Shown here: positions 36,942 to 46,041 of the stretch, one piece after another
How positions within the stretch are numbered: position 1 is the first letter of the stretch
How the letters are laid out: each line of letters opens with the position of its first letter
DNA from: Cohnella kolymensis
Lineage (GTDB): Bacteria; Bacillota; Bacilli; Paenibacillales; Paenibacillaceae
DNA length: 64,000 nt
NCBI RefSeq assembly: GCF_000829465.1
Contig: NZ_JXAL01000006.1
Location: 124,001-188,000, forward strand
Reading direction: 5' to 3'
The notes under the pieces: model-generated
What the model saw: only the letters and a program-made list of their open reading frames with translations
Databases searched by the model: none
What the model was told of the DNA's origin: nothing
Translations under genes and position numbers: made by a program

Positions 36942-37436
36942 TTGAGCATCCAGAATTTGCTGAATACATTAAGAAGCTTATCTGATATACATGAGGAATT
37001 GCTCCAGCTTGCCCAGGAGAAGCAGCAGTTGGTCATTGAGAATCGCGTAGAGCAGCTGATCGCAGTGACCGGCAAGGAAACAAAAGCGATCGGAACTTTG
37101 GAACGATTGAATAAAGATGTTTCTAAATATACAACTGAAAGCCTGGCGGAGTTGGGATTAAGCTCCAAAGCCGGAGCCACTTTGGTTGACGTTATTCAAG
37201 CCATGTACCGAGCGGATTTGAAGGCCGAGATGCTAGACGTCGCCGAGCGCTTGAGAGATCAAGTACGCCAATTGAAAGAATTGAATGAAAGAAATCAGCT
37301 GCTAGTGCGGCAGTCACTAGACTATATCGGCTTTCAAATTGAATTATTAACTGCTCCGCACGACGATGTTACATACTCGCCGATCCATAAAGCAAAAGCC
37401 GGAACACCCCGTCGCACGTTCGATTCACGGGCTTAA
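36942..37436 (+). CDS. flgN: Flagellar chaperone FlgN
   Basis: The 164-residue all-helical cytoplasmic protein protects and delivers the hook-filament junction proteins FlgK and FlgL, which are encoded next. It starts with TTG (MSIQNLLNTLRSLSDIHEELL) behind GAGGTGAG. Two long amphipathic helices are typical (LAQEKQQLVIENRVEQLIAV; LRDQVRQLKELNERNQLLVR). Confidence 0.92.
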   Translation: MSIQNLLNTLRSLSDIHEELLQLAQEKQQLVIENRVEQLIAVTGKETKAIGTLERLNKDVSKYTTESLAELGLSSKAGATLVDVIQAMYRADLKAEMLDVAERLRDQVRQLKELNERNQLLVRQSLDYIGFQIELLTAPHDDVTYSPIHKAKAGTPRRTFDSRA

Positions 37437-37463
37437 CCAACTGAAACAAGGGGATGTGTTTTT

Positions 37464-39032
37464 TTGAGGTCTACTTTCCACTCGCTTGAAACTGCAAAGA
37501 GAGCTTTATTCACGCAACAAGCAGCAATTCAAACGACAGGTCACAATATCTCCAACGCCAACAGTCCGGGATATTCCCGACAGTTGGTAAATATGCAAGC
37601 AACCCGTCCGATTGAAGCGGTAGGAATGAGTCACTCAGCGGCTCCTGGACAATTGGGCACAGGAGTGGAGTTCACATCGATAACGCGTGTTCGCGAGCAA
37701 TTCCTTGATAGTCAATACCGTAATCAGAGTCAAGATGCCGGCAAATGGAACATTCAAGCGGACACTTTAGATAAACTTGAAGCTATTTTTAATGAACCGA
37801 GTGACACCGGTATTCGTACGGTAATGGATAAGCTTTGGACTTCTTGGTCTGATTTGGCCAAAGATCCCGAAAACGTAACAGGCCGTAAGATAGTGCGGGA
37901 AAACGCCATTGCGCTCGCTGATACTTTTAACTTAACCAGCAAACAGCTGACGGATATGAGCAATGACCTGAATACAAACATTGGAGTCAAAGCCGGCCAA
38001 ATTAATTCTTATCTGAGCAGCATCGCTAACTTAAACCATGATATTGCTCGAATTTCCGGCTATGGCGACTCTCCCAACGATTTGATGGATCAAAGGGATT
38101 TGTTGACAGATCAATTATCCAAGATTATTAATATTTCCGTGACGAATACGCCTCAAGGCTACAATATATCCATGGGCGGTACTCAGCTTGTAAATAACGA
38201 TACGTATACAGCAGTGGATGCGGCCGCTCTAGAGTCGGCTTTCTCAGGAGGCAGCGGCGGAGACTTAACCAGCGGGGAAGTTTATGGCATGTTAAAGTCC
38301 CGCGATGTTTATGTAAAAAGCTACCAGCAGCAGTTAGACACGCTAGCTAACAGTATTGCGAACGGTACATTTACAGTTACATTGCCGCAAGGAACTGTTT
38401 TGCCGGAAGGCACGACACTTGATGGCGTCACCTATACGGGTGCTAACCGAACACTGACATCACCGCTTACAGTTAAAGTTAATGGCATGAATGAGCTACA
38501 CAAGATGGGATATACGCTTCAAAATCCACCTACAGCAGGGGATAATTTCTTCGTCTCCTCGGATGGCGGCCCCATTACAGCAAGTACGTTTAAATTAAAT
38601 CCTGTTATACAGAATTCTCCCGACGCAATAGCGACATCGATGCGTACGGCGGGAACTCCGGAACAGGTAGTGCCCGGCAATAACACATTGGCAATGCTAA
38701 TGGCAAAACTTAGGGACACTAAGATCCAATTTGTCACACCTGATGGATCGACTCCGGGGATTTCTAATGGGTTGATTTCGGATTATTATAACTCGATCAT
38801 CGGTCAACTTGGGGTTCAGTCCGAGGATGCTCAGCGTCAGGCCAGTAATCAAAACTCTCTGCTGAGCAATATCGATGGCCGGCGCCAGTCGGTGAGCGGT
38901 GTCTCACTGGATGAAGAGATGTCCAATTTGATTAAGTTTCAACATGCATACAATGCCGCAGCTCGGGCGATGACGACTTTTGATGATTTATTAGATAGAG
39001 TAATTAATGGTATGGGACATGTAGGTCGTTAA
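37464..39032 (+). CDS. flgK: Flagellar hook-associated protein 1 FlgK
   Basis: FlgK is the first junction protein between hook and filament, exported through the flagellar channel. The 522-residue protein begins at TTG 37464 (MRSTFHSLETAKRALFTQQ) behind AAGGGGATG. It has the N-terminal rod-type motif GHNISNANSPGYSRQ and the C-terminal coiled-coil SGVSLDEEMSNLIKFQHAYNA-type segment followed by ARAMTTFDDLLDRVINGMG. Length is normal. Confidence 0.97.
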   Translation: MRSTFHSLETAKRALFTQQAAIQTTGHNISNANSPGYSRQLVNMQATRPIEAVGMSHSAAPGQLGTGVEFTSITRVREQFLDSQYRNQSQDAGKWNIQADTLDKLEAIFNEPSDTGIRTVMDKLWTSWSDLAKDPENVTGRKIVRENAIALADTFNLTSKQLTDMSNDLNTNIGVKAGQINSYLSSIANLNHDIARISGYGDSPNDLMDQRDLLTDQLSKIINISVTNTPQGYNISMGGTQLVNNDTYTAVDAAALESAFSGGSGGDLTSGEVYGMLKSRDVYVKSYQQQLDTLANSIANGTFTVTLPQGTVLPEGTTLDGVTYTGANRTLTSPLTVKVNGMNELHKMGYTLQNPPTAGDNFFVSSDGGPITASTFKLNPVIQNSPDAIATSMRTAGTPEQVVPGNNTLAMLMAKLRDTKIQFVTPDGSTPGISNGLISDYYNSIIGQLGVQSEDAQRQASNQNSLLSNIDGRRQSVSGVSLDEEMSNLIKFQHAYNAAARAMTTFDDLLDRVINGMGHVGR

Positions 39033-39069
39033 TGTTTAATCTGAAAAAGACGATGTGAGGTGATTGTCC

Positions 39070-39966
39070 ATGCCGCTTCGTGTTACGCCGGGCATGATAC
39101 ACGATCAAATGGTACGTAACTTAAACAAAAATTTGCACCGGATGAGCGGAGCGCAAACGGAACTGACCACCGGCCGCAGAATCAACAAGCCGTCGGACGA
39201 CCCCATTGGCATCACTTATGCGCTTCGATATCGAAGCGAATTGTCGATGAACGATCAGTACCAACGTAACTTAACGGCTGCTCAATCATCGGTGGAACAT
39301 GTGGATAATGTCCTAGGTCAAGTAAATGATTTGATGCAGCGGGTCAAAGAATTAACTATTCAAGGCGCAAATGGTACGAATCCTGCAGAGGCGCGTCAAG
39401 CTATTAAAAGTGAATTGGACGTGATATATGATCACCTTATTACTATTGGTAATGATCAAATCAACGGCAAATACACTTTTAATGGCCAACTGACACAAAC
39501 CGCACCTTATGATGCTGTTACGGCAGGTACCATCGACACCGACGACCAACAGATTAAGTTGCCGGTGGCACCCGGCATCGAGATCGGTACGAACATGACC
39601 GGTAACCAGGTATTCGGTAAGAGCACGGACACCGACAATCTGTTTACAGTGGTAAAGCAAATCCGAGCTGCGTTCAACTTGAACGACGGCGCTGCCGCTG
39701 CTGCACTATTAAGCAAAGTAGATTCCCGTTATAACGCACTTTTATCAATCCGTTCTGAAGTGGGAGCACGTGCTAACCGGATTGATATGTTAGATAACAG
39801 AAACAAAGATCTCGACATCACATTAAACAACTTGAGTGGAAAAACGGAAGACGCCGATATTGCTGACGCCACCATTCGTCTGAAGCGAGATGAAAACGTC
39901 TATCAAGCTTCATTATCGGTCGGTGCCCGAATTATTCAGCCAAGCCTTGTCGATTATTTAAAATAA
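39070..39966 (+). CDS. flgL: Flagellar hook-associated protein 3 FlgL
   Basis: FlgL is the second junction protein, placed between FlgK and the flagellin filament. The ATG at 39070 lies eight bases after GAGGTGA and gives MPLRVTPGMIHDQMVRNLNK; a TTG at 39064 is too close to that site. The 298-residue protein has flagellin-like N- and C-terminal helices (TTGRRINKPSDDPIGITYAL; SVGARIIQPSLVDYL). Confidence 0.96.
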   Translation: MPLRVTPGMIHDQMVRNLNKNLHRMSGAQTELTTGRRINKPSDDPIGITYALRYRSELSMNDQYQRNLTAAQSSVEHVDNVLGQVNDLMQRVKELTIQGANGTNPAEARQAIKSELDVIYDHLITIGNDQINGKYTFNGQLTQTAPYDAVTAGTIDTDDQQIKLPVAPGIEIGTNMTGNQVFGKSTDTDNLFTVVKQIRAAFNLNDGAAAAALLSKVDSRYNALLSIRSEVGARANRIDMLDNRNKDLDITLNNLSGKTEDADIADATIRLKRDENVYQASLSVGARIIQPSLVDYLK

Positions 39967-39994
39967 ACTAAGCAGACGAAAGAGCGGTGGAAGA

Positions 39995-40564
39995 ATGGAA
40001 TTTCTCCGCTTGTCGATTCACCAAACAATGGGGCGGATCGGGATGGAAAGCAGGCCGGGACAATCGGAAATCCGATCGCCGTCAGGTCAATTGGATATCA
40101 CTTCGCCATCTGCACATCTGCAAATTCGGCAGCCTAAAGGCGAACTGCAAATTGACTCATCTGCCGCATTAAAAGCACTAGCGCTTGGTGGTCCGATAGA
40201 GACAGGTGAAATGCTCACGGAGCAAGCAAATGAACGGGCTATGCAAGCTATAGCACGCATCGCACAAAAAGGCGACCGAATGGCTCAAATCACTAACAAG
40301 AATGATGCGGTGGCGGATTTAGCAATGAATGCCATGGAAGATGATGCAGAGGGTCTTCGGGTGACGGGGCCGGCTTCTTATATGAATATAAGCTTGAACT
40401 ACATACCTCATGCGGCGGAAATCGAGATTACTGCTCAGCATCCAAGTATAGAGTACACACCGTCCAGGCCGGAGATTAACTACACTCCCGGTAACGTAAA
40501 AATCTATGTGGACCAAATGAACAGTATTCGAATGTGGGTTAGCAGTTACGATCTTTACGCATAG
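39995..40564 (+). CDS. yviE: YviE-like flagellar-cluster protein (DUF6470)
   Basis: The 189-residue protein is of the family found between flgL and fliW in Bacillus and relatives. It starts MEFLRLSIHQTMGRIGMES. The N-terminal half repeats short strands of similar pattern (GQLDITSPSAHLQI, KGELQIDSS). The middle is helical, and the C-terminus again has paired strands (VNISLNYIPHAAEIEI-like; YTPGNVKIYVDQMNSI). Its function is unknown. Position and pattern support the family call. Confidence 0.85.
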   Translation: MEFLRLSIHQTMGRIGMESRPGQSEIRSPSGQLDITSPSAHLQIRQPKGELQIDSSAALKALALGGPIETGEMLTEQANERAMQAIARIAQKGDRMAQITNKNDAVADLAMNAMEDDAEGLRVTGPASYMNISLNYIPHAAEIEITAQHPSIEYTPSRPEINYTPGNVKIYVDQMNSIRMWVSSYDLYA

Positions 40565-40635
40565 AGCTACCAACGCGGGATCGCGTCGATAGCTCATTTT
40601 TCTTTTATCTGTGCCAGATTATGGGGGGACATCGC

Positions 40636-41088
40636 ATGTGGCAGTCTTTGATTGGTAAAACAATTAATATGAATGGCTCGATCCTCGGCTTTCCCGAACT
40701 AAATGTCTTTGGAATACAGCCGGTGGATGATTCGAATGATCAGTCACCATTTGCTTACCTGCAAAGCCAAGAACAACAGGAAATAGGTTTTTTGGTGGTC
40801 GATCCATTTACGTTCTTCCCGCACTATGAACTTGAATTGTCGGATCGGGATAAGTCGGAACTGGAGGTTGCAGATTCTCAAGAGGTTGCTGTACTTGGAA
40901 TCGTGTCAATTGCACGTCCTTTTGAGAGCTCAACGGTAAATCTCATGGCCCCGCTTTTAATTAATGTAAGCAAATTTACAGGACGTCAGCTCGTCTTGCC
41001 TCCAGATACTCCTTACCAGACAAAGACTCCGATTTTCGCCGCAAAGTATGAGAAAGGTGGCAATCCGGATGCTCATACTAACACGTAA
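40636..41088 (+). CDS. fliW: Flagellar assembly factor FliW
   Basis: FliW binds flagellin in the cytoplasm. When flagellin is exported, free FliW captures CsrA and relieves its block on flagellin translation. The 150-residue protein starts MWQSLIGKTINMNGSILGFPEL at 40636, with GGGGGGAC a few bases before; an ATG at 40621 overlaps that site. Family features include FGIQPVDDSNDQSPFAYLQ and the C-terminal NLMAPLLINVSKFTGRQLVL. Its end overlaps csrA by 20 bases. Confidence 0.96.
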   Translation: MWQSLIGKTINMNGSILGFPELNVFGIQPVDDSNDQSPFAYLQSQEQQEIGFLVVDPFTFFPHYELELSDRDKSELEVADSQEVAVLGIVSIARPFESSTVNLMAPLLINVSKFTGRQLVLPPDTPYQTKTPIFAAKYEKGGNPDAHTNT

Positions 41089-41320
41089 AAAGGGACAATC
41101 CATCGTCATCGATGATGAGATAGAATTATTTATTTCTGAGATCGAAGGTGAACAAGTTAAAATCGGGATTCGTGCACCCTCGGAGATTAAGATTTACCGA
41201 AAAGAAGTGTTGGATGCAATTCGCGAAAATAATAGAGAGTCACTAGCAACCCCAACTCAATTGGGAGCTTTAAAAGATCTGATCAAAGGTATGGATGCAC
41301 CTTCTAATAATTCGAAATAA
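41069..41320 (+). CDS. csrA: Translational regulator CsrA
   Basis: CsrA is a small RNA-binding dimer that blocks ribosome access to the flagellin mRNA. The ATG at 41069 gives MLILTRKKGQSIVIDDEIEL, the canonical start, with KIGIRAPSEIKIYRKEV following. The 83-residue length is usual. Translation is coupled to fliW by the 20-base overlap. The likely target, a GGA-loop hairpin, lies directly downstream in the hag leader. Confidence 0.97.
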   Translation: MLILTRKKGQSIVIDDEIELFISEIEGEQVKIGIRAPSEIKIYRKEVLDAIRENNRESLATPTQLGALKDLIKGMDAPSNNSK

Positions 41321-41333
41321 TTTCGACAAGCTA

Positions 41334-41360
41334 TAACAAAATGGAAAACACTGCCGATAT
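41334..41360 (+). promoter_or_regulatory. Sigma-D promoter of flagellin
   Basis: A perfect sigma-D -10 box GCCGATAT (41353-41360) lies 15 bases after TAAC (41334-41337; consensus TAAA). Confidence 0.88.
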
Positions 41361-41371
41361 ATATATCGAGA

Positions 41372-41410
41372 GCTCACACGGAAGTGAGCCGTCACACATC
41401 CAAGGAGGAG
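41372..41410 (+). promoter_or_regulatory. Probable CsrA-binding leader of hag
   Basis: GCTCAC-ACGGAA-GTGAGC (41372-41389) is a perfect 6-bp hairpin with GGA in its loop. A second GGA lies in the ribosome site AAGGAGGAG (41402-41410). This two-site layout is what CsrA dimers bind in the B. subtilis hag leader. Confidence 0.85.
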
Positions 41411-41417
41411 TTAAGCA

Positions 41418-42230
41418 ATGATTATCAACCACAACCTGAACGCCATGAACGCTCACCGCAACCTGTCGTTCAACAATGTCCAGCAAGGTAAATCCAGTGA
41501 AAAACTTTCGTCAGGCTTCCGCATCAACCGTGCAGCCGACGATGCAGCAGGCCTCTCGATCTCCGAGAAAATGCGTGCACAAATCAAGTCATTGAGCCAG
41601 GCACAACGCAATACTCAAGACGGTGTTTCAATGGTTCAAACCGCTGAAGGCGCAATGAATGAAGCTTCCGACATGCTGACTCGTATGAAGGAATTGGCTA
41701 CCCAAGCTAATAGTGGCACTTACAACGCTGACGACATTACAGCTATGGACAATGAGTATCAAAAGTTGAAAGCCTCAATTACTGACATTGCTACTAACAC
41801 CACGTTTAACGGAATTGCCTTGCTTGATACCACTGCTACCGCTGTAAAAATTCAAACGGGTGATGCTGCTGCTGTGCAAGTCAATGTTGCCCTGGATACG
41901 ATTGATTTGGACACGATAGCAGGGACGTTGGGTGCCGCTCTAACTGCGGCTACTGCGGGAGCAGAAATGACTGCAGTTGATACAGCTATTAAAGCGGTAA
42001 ACACTGCACGTTCTGAGCTTGGGGCAACTCAAAATCAACTAGAGCACATCTCCAATAACTTGGGTGCAACAACGGAAAACTTGCAAGCTTCCGAATCGCG
42101 CATCCGCGACACCGACATGGCCAAGGAAATGATGAGCTACACGAAATTCAACATCCTGCAGCAAGCTGCTACAGCTATGTTGGCACAAGCGAACCAAGCT
42201 CCTCAAGGCGTTCTGCAATTGCTTCGTTAA
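41418..42230 (+). CDS. hag: Flagellin
   Basis: The 270-residue filament subunit has the conserved N-terminal coiled part MIINHNLNAMNAHRNLSFNN and SSGFRINRAADDAAGLSISEKM, and a matching C-terminal part (LGATTENLQASESRIRDTDM, ILQQAATAMLAQANQAPQGV). The central variable domain is short, so the D2/D3 domains are reduced as in Bacillus flagellins. Expression depends on sigma-D and, by the leader, on CsrA/FliW. It is followed by a strong terminator. Confidence 0.98.
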   Translation: MIINHNLNAMNAHRNLSFNNVQQGKSSEKLSSGFRINRAADDAAGLSISEKMRAQIKSLSQAQRNTQDGVSMVQTAEGAMNEASDMLTRMKELATQANSGTYNADDITAMDNEYQKLKASITDIATNTTFNGIALLDTTATAVKIQTGDAAAVQVNVALDTIDLDTIAGTLGAALTAATAGAEMTAVDTAIKAVNTARSELGATQNQLEHISNNLGATTENLQASESRIRDTDMAKEMMSYTKFNILQQAATAMLAQANQAPQGVLQLLR

Positions 42231-42253
42231 TTATTTGCTACCGTTTGAAGAAA

Positions 42254-42284
42254 AAGCTCACAGGATTTTCCTGTGGGCTTTTTT
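42254..42284 (+). terminator. Terminator of hag
   Basis: AAGCTCACAGGA pairs with TCCTGTGGGCTT (one G-T pair) and is followed by six T's. Confidence 0.92.
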
Positions 42285-42318
42285 CTGTTCTCAGGGGCGA
42301 AGTTTATTTTAAAAAAAT

Positions 42319-42346
42319 TAAACAAATCGATACTGTCTTCCGATAT
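42319..42346 (+). promoter_or_regulatory. Sigma-D promoter of the fliD operon
   Basis: TAAA (42319-42322), 16 bases, then TCCGATAT (42339-42346), one mismatch to the sigma-D -10 box. Confidence 0.78.
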
Positions 42347-42390
42347 ACAGGGATATAGGAATATCGGTGATAGGCTAAGGAGGTCATCAT

Positions 42391-44217
42391 ATGGTGATGC
42401 GTATACCCGGTCTGGGTTCAGGGATGGACATTGAAAGTATGGTCAAAGGTTTGATGAACGCTGAGCGGATTCCGCTGGACAGGATCAATCAGAAGAAGCA
42501 ACTTCTGACTTGGAAAACTGATCAGTATCGGGAGATTAACGCGAAGATGGCTGCCCTTCGATCGGCGATGAACGATTTCCGGTACGGCTCCCTATTCTCG
42601 CTGATGAAAGCCACCTCAGCAGATCCGGCTAAAGTAGCAGTATCGGCTTCCGGCACGGCCAATCCGGTCAATCACAGCATGATCGTCGATTCTTTGGCAT
42701 CTGCTGCCCGTTTAGTCGGAGGACAGATCACTCCGACAGCCCAGTATGGATTGATGGCGGGAACAGCATTGAGCACATCAACCGTTATCGATGCGAGCAA
42801 TAACCAGCTTAACGTGACCTTTGACGGCACGTCTCGGACAATAACACTAGCTTTACAAACATATAATGAAGCATCCCTTCAAGCCGAGCTCCAAACCCAA
42901 CTGAATCAGACGTTTGGAAACGGAAGGTTAACAGTCGGGTTAGACGCGGGTAATCAATTGTCTATTACTCCCAACGGCGTTGAAGGCTCATTATCACAGG
43001 TAAAAGTCACTGCGGTAGCCGCAAATGGCGGATTGGTCGCTCTTGGTTTTCAGGATCAGCAAACGTATAAATTCGATCCGAATCAAGGACTAGATACCCA
43101 ATCGAATAAACTCTCTGCCACACTAACCGGAACGTCTTTTACAGTCAACGGAGTGACCATCACTTACAATGCAACGGATAGTTTGCAAAGCATTATCAAC
43201 AGAGTAAACAGCTCTGCGGCAGGTGTTAACATGAGCTATGATCCTTTGGCGGACAAGCTTGTTGTCACCAGTAAATCTACGGGCTCTACATCCCAAGTGA
43301 TTGTAACTGACGAAACGGGCGGTAATTTTAGCACCATTTTTAATGTATCCGGCTCTGTAACACCGGGTACCGATGCGAAAGTAACCATTGATGGGGTCAC
43401 CACCTATCGTAATACCAATCAGTTTACATTGGATGGCGTTACCTATACTTTAAATGGGACTACGACCGGCCCGATCTCCATTGGTATTACGACAGATATA
43501 GATGCGACCGTAGCGAAGATTAAGGATTTTGTCACTAAATATAATGACTTGGTTGGGCTGATGAATACCCGATACAACGAGCAAAAATATCGCGACTTCG
43601 CTCCTTTGACTGATGAGCAGAAATCGGCGATGAAGGACAACGATATCGCGAATTGGCAAGCGAAGGCGCAAAGCGGGTTGTTGTCCAGAGATAGTCAGTT
43701 GGCTGCTATACGTTCCGACTTGCGATCATTGACCACGCGCCAAGTCCAGAATACCCAGAGCAGCTACAATGCTCTGTACCAAATCGGAATTACAACAGCA
43801 CCGTATTCGGCTGGACAACAAAATGAGGCCGGCAAGCTTGTTATAGACGAAGGTAAACTGCGCAAAGCGCTTTCGGACGACTCGACTGGAGTCATTAAAC
43901 TTTTCTCTAATCAACCTGATCCCACCCTGCCTGCCGCCACGGCCGAGCCTCAGAAAGGTTTGGCACAAGTTCTATTCGAAAAATTGGATACCGGCATAAC
44001 GAATTTGTCTAAGGTTGCCGGACGTTCCGGCGGAGGATATCTCGATCCATCCACAAGCATCGGTAATCAGTTAAAAAAAATGGAAGACCAGATTTTGCAG
44101 ATGAATGATAGGTTAATCAGGAAAGAAAATTACTATTATAATCAGTTTACAGCCATGGACCAGGCTATCCAGAAGGGCAACTCTCAAATGTCATGGCTGT
44201 CATCCCAACTCGGTTAG
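42391..44217 (+). CDS. fliD: Flagellar filament cap protein FliD
   Basis: FliD forms the cap at the filament tip that folds incoming flagellin. The 608-residue protein starts MVMRIPGLGSGMDIESMVKGLM behind AAGGAGGTC; an in-frame ATG two codons later is also possible. N- and C-terminal coiled coils flank a long beta-rich centre. The C-terminus ends with the family's helices (IGNQLKKMEDQILQMNDRL). It heads the operon fliD-flaG-fliS-fliT. Confidence 0.95.
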   Translation: MVMRIPGLGSGMDIESMVKGLMNAERIPLDRINQKKQLLTWKTDQYREINAKMAALRSAMNDFRYGSLFSLMKATSADPAKVAVSASGTANPVNHSMIVDSLASAARLVGGQITPTAQYGLMAGTALSTSTVIDASNNQLNVTFDGTSRTITLALQTYNEASLQAELQTQLNQTFGNGRLTVGLDAGNQLSITPNGVEGSLSQVKVTAVAANGGLVALGFQDQQTYKFDPNQGLDTQSNKLSATLTGTSFTVNGVTITYNATDSLQSIINRVNSSAAGVNMSYDPLADKLVVTSKSTGSTSQVIVTDETGGNFSTIFNVSGSVTPGTDAKVTIDGVTTYRNTNQFTLDGVTYTLNGTTTGPISIGITTDIDATVAKIKDFVTKYNDLVGLMNTRYNEQKYRDFAPLTDEQKSAMKDNDIANWQAKAQSGLLSRDSQLAAIRSDLRSLTTRQVQNTQSSYNALYQIGITTAPYSAGQQNEAGKLVIDEGKLRKALSDDSTGVIKLFSNQPDPTLPAATAEPQKGLAQVLFEKLDTGITNLSKVAGRSGGGYLDPSTSIGNQLKKMEDQILQMNDRLIRKENYYYNQFTAMDQAIQKGNSQMSWLSSQLG

Positions 44218-44231
44218 GGAGGAACAACTAA

Positions 44232-44624
44232 ATGATAACTAATTCAAATCCGTTTCTGCCAACCCAGCAGATGTCTGTGGGCACAGTTTCATATCATTCA
44301 CCCGCTGCCCCCATTGCGGAGCTTGGTACGTTTTCCTCAAAAGCACCCCCAGTAGAGCTAATGAAAAAGCAGAAATTTGAGTTATCCATTGCCGACGAAG
44401 CGGTGGTACATGTTTTAGAGAAAATTAACCGTCAACTGGCGGGCATTCCAAGAGAAGTGGAATACAACTTTCACAGGCAGGACGGACAAGTGGTGATCAA
44501 AATCATCAACTCGGAAACCAAAGAGGTATTGAAGGAGATCCCACCTGAGAAGATTTTGGACATGCTCGCCAAGTTTCAAGAAATCAATCGTTCCGCTGGC
44601 GCTATAATTGACGAGAAAAGGTAG
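44232..44624 (+). CDS. flaG: Flagellar protein FlaG
   Basis: The 130-residue protein has a disordered N-terminus and the FlaG core: VVHVLEKINRQLAGIPREVE, YNFHRQDGQVVIKIINSET and KEVLKEIPPEKILDMLAKF. FlaG affects filament length in several bacteria; its mechanism is unsettled. It lies 15 bases after fliD. Confidence 0.92.
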   Translation: MITNSNPFLPTQQMSVGTVSYHSPAAPIAELGTFSSKAPPVELMKKQKFELSIADEAVVHVLEKINRQLAGIPREVEYNFHRQDGQVVIKIINSETKEVLKEIPPEKILDMLAKFQEINRSAGAIIDEKR

Positions 44625-44634
44625 GCTGGAATAT

Positions 44635-45015
44635 ATGAGCGTAAAACCCCAAGAAGTCTATTTGCAAATGCAGGTGAATACCGCTTCGCCGCAGGAGCTT
44701 ACCTTACTGTTGTATAACGGGCTTATCAAATTTCTCGGACAATCTCTGGAAGAGACGAAACATGGGAACTATGAGGGCAAAAATAATCATATTATTCGCA
44801 GCTTGGACATATTGGACGAATTGTTAATGTCCCTGGATCAAAGCTACGAAGTTGCCCAACAGCTTGGATCTCTTTACCTGTTCATGAAAAGCCATTTGGT
44901 GGAAGCCAACATCAAAAACAAGGCGGAAAATATTGAGTTTTGTATTGGTCAGGTGAAGGAGCTGCGGGATACATGGGCGCAAGCAATCAAGCTGGCAAAG
45001 CAGAAGCAGGTATAA
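44635..45015 (+). CDS. fliS: Flagellin export chaperone FliS
   Basis: FliS binds the C-terminus of flagellin and stops it polymerising before export. The 126-residue helical protein begins MSVKPQEVYLQMQVNTASPQ and shows ELTLLLYNGLIKFLGQSLEE and DILDELLMSLDQSYEVAQQL. The start at 44635 is ten bases after flaG ends. It overlaps the next gene. Confidence 0.96.
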   Translation: MSVKPQEVYLQMQVNTASPQELTLLLYNGLIKFLGQSLEETKHGNYEGKNNHIIRSLDILDELLMSLDQSYEVAQQLGSLYLFMKSHLVEANIKNKAENIEFCIGQVKELRDTWAQAIKLAKQKQV

Positions 45016-45377
45016 CAACTCCCTCTGTAACGGAATCACTGCGTGGGTTATGGCAAGAATTGATCTCGGTAACGCGGCGGTTGGCAGAATTGGATCTTAA
45101 CGAAGATCAATCTGCCGAAATTTTGATTATCGGACAACAACGCCAAGTGGAGTTAAGGGAGCAAATTGATAATATTAAATCAGAAGCGAATGTTTCTCTC
45201 CATGTAGACTTGGTTCAAGAATGCCTGGACTTGGAACGTCAGTTTCAGATGCACCTTGTAGATGCGCGTGAAAGATATCGCCAACCGCTTAGCAACCTTC
45301 AGCAAGCCAACCAGCTAAGAAGGGTTTATACGAACTTTCAACAATCAGATGGAATTTTCGTGGATAGAAGCCAATAA
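44973..45377 (+). CDS. fliT: FliT-like flagellar chaperone
   Basis: The 134-residue helical protein is encoded directly after fliS and overlaps it by 43 bases in another frame. The ATG at 44973 follows AAGGAG at eleven bases. Helical segments such as LRGLWQELISVTRRLAELDL and LVQECLDLERQFQMHL are consistent with the FliT/YvzG group, which chaperones the cap protein FliD. Sequence conservation in this family is low, so the call rests mostly on position. Confidence 0.72.
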   Translation: MGASNQAGKAEAGITTPSVTESLRGLWQELISVTRRLAELDLNEDQSAEILIIGQQRQVELREQIDNIKSEANVSLHVDLVQECLDLERQFQMHLVDARERYRQPLSNLQQANQLRRVYTNFQQSDGIFVDRSQ

Positions 45378-45471
45378 GACAATCTCAATCTAACGAAAAT
45401 TTTTAGGAAGGTATTACATTAAGAAAAGCCAATGTACGTACAAAAACTCATTACGCATCAATGAACTTGAA

Positions 45472-45499
45472 AAACCTCGGAAAAATCCGAGTTTTTTTA
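45472..45499 (+). terminator. Terminator of the fliD operon
   Basis: AAACCTCGG/CCGAGTTT around AAAAAT (one bulged C), then a run of T's. Confidence 0.78.
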
Positions 45500-45536
45500 T
45501 ATAGTGACACTTACTGAATCCGCTTACAAAAAACCA

Positions 45537-45566
45537 TTGACACCATTATTTCCCTAATGTTATATT
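45537..45566 (+). promoter_or_regulatory. Sigma-A promoter of the cold-shock gene
   Basis: TTGACA (45537-45542) and TATATT (45561-45566), 18 bases apart. The leader is about 60 bases long, as is common for cold-shock mRNAs. Confidence 0.9.
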
Positions 45567-45633
45567 CGGGATGTGGGTCAGGCCAAATCGCCTATGTCTT
45601 ACGTCATTTGAATATGAAGGGAATGTTTAACAG

Positions 45634-45831
45634 ATGCAAGGTAAAGTAAAATGGTTCAACGCGGAAAAAGGATACGGATTCATCGAGACTGAGGAAGGCG
45701 GCGATGTGTTCGTTCACTTCTCCGCAATTCAAATGGACGGCTACAAGGCTCTTGAAGAAGGCCAAACTGTAGAGTTTGACATCGTTCAAGGCGCAAGAGG
45801 CCCGCAAGCAGCTAACGTTAACAGAGTGTAA
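45634..45831 (+). CDS. csp: Cold-shock protein
   Basis: The 65-residue single-stranded nucleic-acid-binding protein is an RNA chaperone in cold and in normal growth. Both RNA-binding motifs are complete: RNP-1 KGYGFIE and RNP-2 VFVHFSAI. The start [16 protein letters not shown] is canonical. It stands alone with its own promoter and terminator. Confidence 0.97.
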   Translation: MQGKVKWFNAEKGYGFIETEEGGDVFVHFSAIQMDGYKALEEGQTVEFDIVQGARGPQAANVNRV

Positions 45832-45904
45832 TCATTCCGGCGCTTTTAGCGTCGAAATATAATACAGAGAACAGTAAAACAACGCTTGATTTGCCTGCCA
45901 CGCC

Positions 45905-45929
45905 ACCCCGGATATTCCGGGGTTTTTTT
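45905..45929 (+). terminator. Terminator of the cold-shock gene
   Basis: ACCCCGGA-TAT-TCCGGGGT is a perfect 8-bp stem followed by seven T's. Confidence 0.92.
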
Positions 45930-45987
45930 ATGTTTTGCACATTATGAGCCAAGTTATCTAAAAATTCAAAATAATTAGCCGAATGTT

Positions 45988-46017
45988 TTGAAACCGTCAT
46001 CACGGGTGTGGTATCAT
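45988..46017 (+). promoter_or_regulatory. Sigma-A promoter of hpf
   Basis: TTGAAA (45988-45993) and TATCAT (46012-46017), 18 bases apart. In B. subtilis this gene also has a sigma-B/sigma-H promoter; none is evident here. Confidence 0.8.
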
Positions 46018-46041
46018 GGAATCAGCAAAGGAGGAATGCCC

